Source of the DNA: Ecdyonurus torrentis
Taxonomy: Eukaryota > Arthropoda > Insecta > Ephemeroptera > Heptageniidae
NCBI GenBank assembly: GCA_949318235.1
Contig: CASGGR010000020.1
Span: 558,001 to 622,000 of the forward strand
Direction: 5' to 3'
DNA length: 64,000 bases
Shown: positions 54,976 through 64,000 of the stretch, piece after piece
Layout of the letters: every line of letters starts with the position of its first letter
Position numbering within the stretch: position 1 is the stretch's first letter
Notes under the pieces: generated by a model
Database searches by the model: none
Told to the model about the DNA's origin: nothing
What the model saw: only the letters and a program-made list of their open reading frames with translations
Program-made: the position numbers and the translations under genes

Positions 54976-57900
54976 TTTTTACATAGCACCATTGGATTCT
55001 GCGCATTTTTTCACATAAGAATCACTCCTCATTTACTTGATTACATGAACTTTTGTTTACAGTTTAAAAACTCGATTATCTCAAAAACTATAAGAGTTAA
55101 AATTTTTTATTTAGCACCATTGGATTCGGCGCATTTTTTCACAAAAGAATCACTCCTTATTTACTTGATTACATGGACTTATGTTTACAGATTAAAAGTC
55201 GATTATCTCAAAAACCATAAGAGTTAAAATTTTTTAAATAGCACCATTGGATTCAGCGCATTTTTTCACATAAGAATCACTGCTAATTTACTTGATTACA
55301 TGAACTTTTGATTGAAGGATAAAAACTCGTTTTTCTCAAAAACTATTAGAGTTAAAATTTTTTATTTAGCACCATTGGATTCGGCGCATTTTTTCACAAA
55401 AGAATCACTCCTTATTTACTTGATTACATGGACTTATGTTTACAGATTAAAAGTCGATTATCTCAAAAACCATAAGAGTTAAAATTTTTTAAATAGCACC
55501 ATTGGATTCAGCGCATTTTTTCACATAAGAATCACTGCTAATTTACTTGATTACATGAACTTTTGTTTACAGATTAAAAACTCGATTATCTCAAAAACTA
55601 TAAGAGTTAAAATTTTTTACATAGCACCATTGGATTCTGCGCGTTTTTTTAAATAAGAATCACTCCTTATTTACTTGATTACATTGACTTATGTTTACAG
55701 ATTAAAAGTCGATTATCTCAAAAACTATAAGAGTTAAAATTTTTTAAATAGCACCATTGGATTCTGCGCATTTTTTCACATAAGAATCACTCCTAATTTA
55801 CTTGATTACATGAACTTTTGTTTACAGATTAAAAACTCGATTATCTCAAAACCTATAAGAGTTAAAATTTTTTACATAGCACCATTGGATTCTGCGCATT
55901 TTTTCACACAAGAATCACTCCTCATTTACTTGATTACATGAACTTTTGTTTACAGTTTAAAAACTCGATTATCTCAAAAACTATAAGAGTTAAAATTTTT
56001 TAAATAGCACCATTGGTTTCGGCACATTTTTTCACATAAGAATCACTCCTTATTTACTTGATTACATGACCTTTTGTTTACAGATTAAAAGTCGATTATC
56101 TCAAAAACCATAAGAGTTAAAATTTTTTAAATAGCACCATTGGATTCTGCGCATTTTTTCACATAAGAATCATTCCTAATTTACTTGATTACATGAACTT
56201 TTGTTTACAGATTAAAAACTCGTTTATCTCAAAAACTATAAGAGTTAAAATTTTTTACATAGCACCATTAGATTCTGCGCATTTTTTCACATAAGAATCA
56301 CTCTTAATTTACTTGATTACATGAACTTTTGTTTACAGATTAAAAACTCGATTATCTCAAAACCTATAAGAGTTAAAATTTTTTACATAGCACCATTGGA
56401 TTCTGCGCATTTTTTCACACAAGAATCACTCCTCATTTACTTGATTACATAAACTTTTGTTTACAGTTTAAAAACTCGATTATCTGAAAAACTATAAGAG
56501 TTAAAATTTTTTAAATAGCACCATTGGTTTCGGCACATTTTTTCACATAAGAATCACTCCTTATTTTTTTGATTACATGAACTTTTGTTTGAAGGATAAA
56601 AACTCGTTTTTCTCAAAAACTATAAGAGTTAAAATTTTTTATTTAGCACCATTGGATTCGGCGCATTTTTTCACATAAGAATCACTCCTTATTTACTTGA
56701 TTACATGGACTTATGTTTACAGATTAAAAGTCGATTATCTCAAAAACCATAAGAGTTAAAATTTTTTTAAATAGCACCATTGGATTCAGCGCATTTTTTC
56801 ACATAAGAATCACTGCTAATTTACTTGATTACATGAACTTTTGTTTACAGATTAAAAACTCGATTATCTCAAAAACTATAAGAGTTAAAATTTTTTACAT
56901 AGCACCATTGGATTCTGCGCGTTTTTTTAAATAAGAATCACTCCTTATTTACTTGATTACATTGACTTATGTTTACAGATTAAAAGTCGATTATCTCAAA
57001 AACTATAAGAGTTAAAATTTTTTAAATAGCACCATTGGATTCTGCGCATTTTTTCACATAAGAATCACTCCTAATTTACTTGATTACATGAACTTTTGTT
57101 TACAGATTAAAAACTCGTTTATCTCAAAAACTATAAGAGTTAAAATTTTTTACATAGCACCATTGGATTCTGCGCATTTTTTCACATAAGAATCACTCCT
57201 AATTTACTTGATTACATGAACTTTTGTTTACAGATTAAAAACTCGATTATCTCAAAACCTATAAGAGTTAAAATTTTTTACATAGCACCATTGGATTCTG
57301 CGCATTTTTTCACATAAGAATCACTCCTAATTTACTTGATTACATGAACTTTTGTTTACAGATTAAAAACTCGATTATCTGAAAAACTATAAGAGTTAAA
57401 ATTTTTTAAATAGCACCATTGGTTTCGGCACATTTTTTCACATAAGAATCACTCCTTATTTTTTTGATTACATGAACTTTTGTTTGAAGGATAAAAACTC
57501 GTTTTTCTCAAAAACTATTAGAGTTAAAATTTTTTATTTAGCACCATTGGATTCGGCGCATTTTTTCACATAAGAATCACTCCTTATTTACTTGATTACA
57601 TGGACTTATGTTTACAGATTAAAAGTCGATTATCTCAAAAACCATAAGAGTTAAAATTTTTTAAATAGCACCATTGGATTCAGCGCATTTTTTCACATAA
57701 GAATCACTGCTAATTTACTTGATTACATGAACTTTTGTTTACAGATTAAAAACTCGATTATCTCAAAAACTATAAGAGTTAAAATTTTTTACATAGCACC
57801 ATTGGATTCTGCGCGTTTTTTTAAATAAGAATCACTCCTTATTTACTTGATTACATTGACTTATGTTTACAGATTAAAAACTCGTTTATCTCAAAAACTA

Positions 57901-58220
57901 TAAGAGTTAAAATTTTTTACATAGCACCATTGGATTCTGCGCATTTTTTCACATAAGAATCACTCCTCATTTACTTGATTACATGAACTTTTGTTTACAG
58001 TTTAAAAACTCGATTATCTCAAAAACTATAAGAGTTAAAATTTTTTAAATAGCACCAATGGTTTCGGCACATTTTTTCACATAAGAATCACTCCTTATTT
58101 TTTTGATTACATGAACTTTTGTTTGAAGGATAAAAACTCGTTTTTCTCAAAAACTATTAGAGTTAAAATTTTTTATTTAGCACCATTGGATTCGGCGCAT
58201 TTTTTCACATAAGAATCACT
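54975..58220. repeat. Mosaic segment between HOR blocks B3 and B5
   Basis: CGCGTTTTTTT lies at 55,640, 56,918, 57,812 and 58,452, with spacings of 1,278, 894 and 640 bp, so no single period holds. The start (54,975-55,560) is a copy of the 9-mer type found again after 59,006. Private variants occur, including CATGACCTTTTG (about 56,065), CACCATTAGATTC (about 56,266), CACTCTTAATTT (about 56,301), AATCATTCC (about 56,169) and ATCTGAAAAAC (about 56,483 and 57,378). The higher density of private variants suggests an older segment than the blocks on either side. No gene is visible. Confidence 0.7.
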
Positions 58221-61200
58221 CCTTATTTACTTGATTACATGGACTTATGTTTACAGATTAAAAGTCGATTATCTCAAAAACCATAAGAGTTAAAATTTTT
58301 TTAAATAGCACCATTGGATTCAGCGCATTTTTTCACATAAGAATCACTGCTAATTTACTTGATTACATGAACTTTTGTTTACAGATTAAAAACTCGATTA
58401 TCTCAAAAACTATAAGAGTTAAAATTTTTTACATAGCACCATTGGATTCTGCGCGTTTTTTTAAATAAGAATCACTCCTTATTTACTTGATTACATTGAC
58501 TTATGTTTACAGATTAAAAGTCGATTATCTCAAAAACTATAAGAGTTAAAATTTTTTAAATAGCACCATTGGATTCTGCGCATTTTTTCACATAAGAATC
58601 ACTCCTAATTTACTTGATTACATGAACTTTTGTTTACAGATTAAAAACTCGTTTATCTCAAAAACTATAAGAGTTAAAATTTTTTACATAGCACCATTGG
58701 ATTCTGCGCATTTTTTCACATAAGAATCACTCCTAATTTACTTGATTACATGAACTTTTGTTTACAGATTAAAAACTCGATTATCTCAAAACCTATAAGA
58801 GTTAAAATTTTTTACATAGCACCATTGGATTCTGCGCATTTTTTCACATAAGAATCACTCCTAATTTACTTGATTACATGAACTTTTGTTTACAGATTAA
58901 AAACTCGATTATCTCAAAAACTATAAGAGTTAAAATTTTTTACATAGCACCATTGGATTCTGCGCATTTTTTCACATAAGAATCACTCCTCATTTACTTG
59001 ATTACATGAACTTTTGTTTACAGTTTAAAAACTCGATTATCTCAAAAACTATAAGAGTTAAAATTTTTTATTTAGCACCATTGGATTCGGCGCATTTTTT
59101 CACAAAAGAATCACTCCTTATTTACTTGATTACATGGACTTATGTTTACAGATTAAAAGTCGATTATCTCAAAAACCATAAGAGTTAAAATTTTTTAAAT
59201 AGCACCATTGGATTCAGCGCATTTTTTCACATAAGAATCACTGCTAATTTACTTGATTACATGAACTTTTGATTGAAGGATAAAAACTCGTTTTTCTCAA
59301 AAACTATTAGAGTTAAAATTTTTTATTTAGCACCATTGGATTCGGCGCATTTTTTCACAAAAGAATCACTCCTTATTTACTTGATTACATGGACTTATGT
59401 TTACAGATTAAAAGTCGATTATCTCAAAAACCATAAGAGTTAAAATTTTTTAAATAGCACCATTGGATTCAGCGCATTTTTTCACATAAGAATCACTGCT
59501 AATTTACTTGATTACATGAACTTTTGTTTACAGATTAAAAACTCGATTATCTCAAAAACTATAAGAGTTAAAATTTTTTACATAGCACCATTGGATTCTG
59601 CGCGTTTTTTTAAATAAGAATCACTCCTTATTTACTTGATTACATTGACTTATGTTTACAGATTAAAAGTCGATTATCTCAAAAACTATAAGAGTTAAAA
59701 TTTTTTAAATAGCACCATTGGATTCTGCGCATTTTTTCACATAAGAATCACTCCTAATTTACTTGATTACATGAACTTTTGTTTACAGATTAAAAACTCG
59801 TTTATCTCAAAAACTATAAGAGTTAAAATTTTTTACATAGCACCATTGGATTCTGCGCATTTTTTCACATAAGAATCACTCCTAATTTACTTGATTACAT
59901 GAACTTTTGTTTACAGATTAAAAACTCGATTATCTCAAAACCTATAAGAGTTAAAATTTTTTACATAGCACCATTGGATTCTGCGCATTTTTTCACATAA
60001 GAATCACTCCTAATTTACTTGATTACATGAACTTTTGTTTACAGATTAAAAACTCGATTATCTCAAAAACTATAAGAGTTAAAATTTTTTACATAGCACC
60101 ATTGGATTCTGCGCATTTTTTCACATAAGAATCACTCCTCATTTACTTGATTACATGAACTTTTGTTTACAGTTTAAAAACTCGATTATCTCAAAACTAT
60201 AAGAGTTAAAATTTTTTATTTAGCACCATTGGATTCGGCGCATTTTTTCACAAAAGAATCACTCCTTATTTACTTGATTACATGGACTTATGTTTACAGA
60301 TTAAAAGTCGATTATCTCAAAAACCATAAGAGTTAAAATTTTTTAAATAGCACCATTGGATTCAGCGCATTTTTTCACATAAGAATCACTGCTAATTTAC
60401 TTGATTACATGAACTTTTGATTGAAGGATAAAAACTCGTTTTTCTCAAAAACTATTAGAGTTAAAATTTTTTATTTAGCACCATTGGATTCGGCGCATTT
60501 TTTCACAAAAGAATCACTCCTTATTTACTTGATTACATGGACTTATGTTTACAGATTAAAAGTCGATTATCTCAAAAACCATAAGAGTTAAAATTTTTTA
60601 AATAGCACCATTGGATTCAGCGCATTTTTTCACATAAGAATCACTGCTAATTTACTTGATTACATGAACTTTTGTTTACAGATTAAAAACTCGATTATCT
60701 CAAAAACTATAAGAGTTAAAATTTTTTACATAGCACCATTGGATTCTGCGCGTTTTTTTAAATAAGAATCACTCCTTATTTACTTGATTACATTGACTTA
60801 TGTTTACAGATTAAAAGTCGATTATCTCAAAAACTATAAGAGTTAAAATTTTTTAAATAGCACCATTGGATTCTGCGCATTTTTTCACATAAGAATCACT
60901 CCTAATTTACTTGATTACATGAACTTTTGTTTACAGATTAAAAACTCGTTTATCTCAAAAACTATAAGAGTTAAAATTTTTTACATAGCACCATTGGATT
61001 CTGCGCATTTTTTCACATAAGAATCACTCCTAATTTACTTGATTACATGAACTTTTGTTTACAGATTAAAAACTCGATTATCTCAAAACCTATAAGAGTT
61101 AAAATTTTTTACATAGCACCATTGGATTCTGCGCATTTTTTCACATAAGAATCACTCCTAATTTACTTGATTACATGAACTTTTGTTTACAGATTAAAAA

Positions 61201-64000
61201 CTCGATTATCTCAAAAACTATAAGAGTTAAAATTTTTTACATAGCACCATTGGATTCTGCGCATTTTTTCACATAAGAATCACTCCTCATTTACTTGATT
61301 ACATGAACTTTTGTTTACAGTTTAAAAACTCGATTATCTCAAAAACTATAAGAGTTAAAATTTTTTATTTAGCACCATTGGATTCGGCGCATTTTTTCAC
61401 AAAAGAATCACTCCTTATTTACTTGATTACATGGACTTATGTTTACAGATTAAAAGTCGATTATCTCAAAAACCATAAGAGTTAAAATTTTTTAAATAGC
61501 ACCATTGGATTCAGCGCATTTTTTCACATAAGAATCACTGCTAATTTACTTGATTACATGAACTTTTGATTGAAGGATAAAAACTCGTTTTTCTCAAAAA
61601 CTATTAGAGTTAAAATTTTTTATTTAGCACCATTGGATTCGGCGCATTTTTTCACAAAAGAATCACTCCTTATTTACTTGATTACATGGACTTATGTTTA
61701 CAGATTAAAAGTCGATTATCTCAAAAACCATAAGAGTTAAAATTTTTTAAATAGCACCATTGGATTCAGCGCATGTTTTCACATAAGAATCACTGCTAAT
61801 TTACTTGATTACATGAACTTTTGTTTACAGATTAAAAACTCGATTATCTCAAAAACTATAAGAGTTAAAATTTTTTACATAGCACCATTGGATTCTGCGC
61901 GTTTTTTTAAATAAGAATCACTCCTTATTTACTTGATTACATTGACTTATGTTTACAGATTAAAAGTCGATTATCTCAAAAACTATAAGAGTTAAAATTT
62001 TTTAAATAGCACCATTGGATTCTGCGCATTTTTTCACATAAGAATCACTCCTAATTTACTTGATTACATGAACTTTTGTTTACAGATTAAAAACTCGTTT
62101 ATCTCAAAAACTATAAGAGTTAAAATTTTTTACATAGCACCATTGGATTCTGCGCATTTTTTCACATAAGAATCACTCCTAATTTACTTGATTACATGAA
62201 CTTTTGTTTACAGATTAAAAACTCGATTATCTCAAAACCTATAAGAGTTAAAATTTTTTACATAGCACCATTGGATTCTGCGCATTTTTTCACATAAGAA
62301 TCACTCCTAATTTACTTGATTACATGAACTTTTGTTTACAGATTAAAAACTCGATTATCTCAAAAACTATAAGAGTTAAAATTTTTTACATAGCACCATT
62401 GGATTCTGCGCATTTTTTCACATAAGAATCACTCCTCATTTACTTGATTACATGAACTTTTGTTTACAGTTTAAAAACTCGATTATCTCAAAACTATAAG
62501 AGTTAAAATTTTTTATTTAGCACCATTGGATTCGGCGCATTTTTTCACAAAAGAATCACTCCTTATTTACTTGATTACATGGACTTATGTTTACAGATTA
62601 AAAGTCGATTATCTCAAAAACCATAAGAGTTAAAATTTTTTAAATAGCACCATTGGATTCAGCGCATTTTTTCACATAAGAATCACTGCTAATTTACTTG
62701 ATTACATGAACTTTTGATTGAAGGATAAAAACTCGTTTTTCTCAAAAACTATTAGAGTTAAAATTTTTTATTTAGCACCATTGGATTCGGCGCATTTTTT
62801 CACAAAAGAATCACTCCTTATTTACTTGATTACATGGACTTATGTTTACAGATTAAAAGTCGATTATCTCAAAAACCATAAGAGTTAAAATTTTTTAAAT
62901 AGCACCATTGGATTCAGCGCATTTTTTCACATAAGAATCACTGCTAATTTACTTGATTACATGAACTTTTGTTTACAGATTAAAAACTCGATTATCTCAA
63001 AAACTATAAGAGTTAAAATTTTTTACATAGCACCATTGGATTCTGCGCGTTTTTTTAAATAAGAATCACTCCTTATTTACTTGATTACATTGACTTATGT
63101 TTACAGATTAAAAGTCGATTATCTCAAAAACTATAAGAGTTAAAATTTTTTAAATAGCACCATTGGATTCTGCGCATTTTTTCACATAAGAATCACTCCT
63201 AATTTACTTGATTACATGAACTTTTGTTTACAGATTAAAAACTCGTTTATCTCAAAAACTATAAGAGTTAAAATTTTTTACATAGCACCATTGGATTCTG
63301 CGCATTTTTTCACATAAGAATCACTCCTAATTTACTTGATTACATGAACTTTTGTTTACAGATTAAAAACTCGATTATCTCAAAACCTATAAGAGTTAAA
63401 ATTTTTTACATAGCACCATTGGATTCTGCGCATTTTTTCACATAAGAATCACTCCTAATTTACTTGATTACATGAACTTTTGTTTACAGATTAAAAACTC
63501 GATTATCTCAAAAACTATAAGAGTTAAAATTTTTTACATAGCACCATTGGATTCTGCGCATTTTTTCACATAAGAATCACTCCTCATTTACTTGATTACA
63601 TGAACTTTTGTTTACAGTTTAAAAACTCGATTATCTCAAAAACTATAAGAGTTAAAATTTTTTATTTAGCACCATTGGATTCGGCGCATTTTTTCACAAA
63701 AGAATCACTCCTTATTTACTTGATTACATGGACTTATGTTTACAGATTAAAAGTCGATTATCTCAAAAACCATAAGAGTTAAAATTTTTTAAATAGCACC
63801 ATTGGATTCAGCGCATTTTTTCACATAAGAATCACTGCTAATTTACTTGATTACATGAACTTTTGATTGAAGGATAAAAACTCGTTTTTCTCAAAAACTA
63901 TTAGAGTTAAAATTTTTTATTTAGCACCATTGGATTCGGCGCATTTTTTCACAAAAGAATCACTCCTTATTTACTTGATTACATGGACTTATGTTTACAG
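58220..64000. repeat. HOR block B5: 9-mer (1,148/1,149 bp) repeating as an 18-mer of 2,297 bp
   Basis: CGCGTTTTTTT lies at 58,452, 59,601, 60,749, 61,898 and 63,046. The spacings are 1,149, 1,148, 1,149 and 1,148 bp. The alternation comes from a one-base deletion (CTCAAAACTATAAG in place of CTCAAAAACTATAAG) at about 60,190 and 62,487, which every second 9-mer carries. The unit that now repeats is therefore 18 monomers, 2,297 bp. About five 9-mers are visible and the block continues beyond the window. Apart from this deletion and a few private changes (for example CATGTTTTC at about 61,773) the copies look the same. No gene is visible. Confidence 0.9.

Larger units (their letters stand above)
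1..64000. repeat. 128-bp AT-rich satellite DNA array, head to tail
   Basis: The whole window is built from a monomer of 128 bp. Successive units starting TATAAGAG lie at 1, 129, 257, 385 and 513, exactly 128 bp apart, and the pattern continues to position 64,000. About 500 monomers are present, all in the same orientation, with no gap, inversion or foreign insertion found by eye. One typical monomer (257-384) contains 33 G+C in 128, so about 74% A+T. The order within a monomer is: TATAAGAG, an A4T6 block, AGCACCATTGG, a variable TTCGGC or TCTGCGC segment, a T6-7 tract, CATAAGAATCACTCC, TTGATTACATGAAC, TTTTGTTTACAG, and an A5-rich end with ACTCG and CTCAAAAAC. This is satellite DNA of a eukaryote. 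The array is truncated at both window edges, so its full size is unknown. I do not recognise the satellite by name. Confidence 0.98.

Noticed and set aside
1..64000. CRISPR-like reading of the array (regular repeats with variable segments)
   Set aside because: All parts of the 128-bp unit are homologous between copies. The variable segments are a small set of recurring alternatives and not unique spacers. Repeats are far too long and no cas gene is present.
1..64000. Embedded transposon, microsatellite or telomere repeat
   Set aside because: Reading the window line by line, every stretch can be assigned to the monomer. There is no terminal inverted repeat, target-site duplication, polyA tail, telomere-type hexamer run or coding frame for a transposase or reverse transcriptase.
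1..64000. Promoters or terminators from TATAAGAG, TTGATTACAT and T6-8 tracts
   Set aside because: These strings occur in nearly every monomer because the unit is AT-rich. Position and frequency give no reason to call any one a regulatory site, although satellite transcription cannot be excluded.
1..64000. Naming a species or a published satellite
   Set aside because: The monomer reminds me in general style of insect satellites (AT-rich, with CTCAAAAACTATAAG-like motifs), but I cannot match it to a specific described repeat without a database search of the monomer consensus.
1..64000. Array as an assembly artefact
   Set aside because: Cannot be excluded, but the blocks carry private single-base variants and one-base indels that differ between copies, and unit sizes change along the window. 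Simple collapse or looping of an assembly graph would give identical copies. Long reads across each block would settle this.

Overview
The window is one uninterrupted, head-to-tail tandem satellite array. I found no gene, RNA gene, transposon or unique sequence in it. The basic unit is an AT-rich monomer of 128 bp (about 74% A+T by hand count of one typical monomer). A 127-bp form is common in the right half. About 500 monomers fill the 64 kb, all in one orientation, and the array runs off both ends. This size and organisation point to eukaryotic heterochromatin, for example a pericentromere, centromere or satellite-rich sex chromosome. The CpG level in the hand-counted monomer is as expected by chance, which fits a genome with little germline CpG methylation, as in many insects. 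The species cannot be named from the sequence alone, and no functional centromere is demonstrated.

There are two domains. Domain A (1 to about 36,000) is dominated by monomers whose central variable segment reads TTTCGGCACA, ATTTGGCGCA or ATTCTGCACA. Domain B (about 36,000 to 64,000) is dominated by ATTCTGCGCA and ATTCAGCGCA monomers, by CCTAATTTAC or GCTAATTTAC in place of CCTTATTTAC, and by a 127-bp form carrying AAAAGTCG. A few kilobases around 34-37 kb mix both sets.

Both domains are organised in higher-order repeats (HORs), recognised by the recurrence of rare diagnostic variants. From left to right they are: a 25-monomer HOR of 3,197 bp built of 10 + 15 monomers (about 200-7,940); a 14-mer of 1,789 bp (about 8,400-12,520); a 20-mer of 2,558 bp (about 11,530-16,735) that overlaps the previous one; a mosaic with units of 30, 21, 15, 17 and 13 monomers and a 9-mer duplication (about 16,580-34,000); a transition zone (about 34,000-37,180); a 16-mer of 2,043 bp (about 37,180-41,280); an 11-mer/10-mer series of 1,405/1,277 bp (about 40,350-45,700); a chimeric block (about 45,700-48,420); a 17-mer of 2,174 bp built of 10 + 7 monomers (about 48,420-54,975); a mosaic (about 54,975-58,220); and a 9-mer of 1,148/1,149 bp now repeating as an 18-mer of 2,297 bp (about 58,220 to the end).

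Unit lengths differ mostly by whole monomers, the signature of repeated unequal exchange in register. The array therefore records several successive amplification events. The 60-codon open frames in domain B are by-products of the repeat: they recur only where particular monomers adjoin, and single-base changes break them in sister copies.
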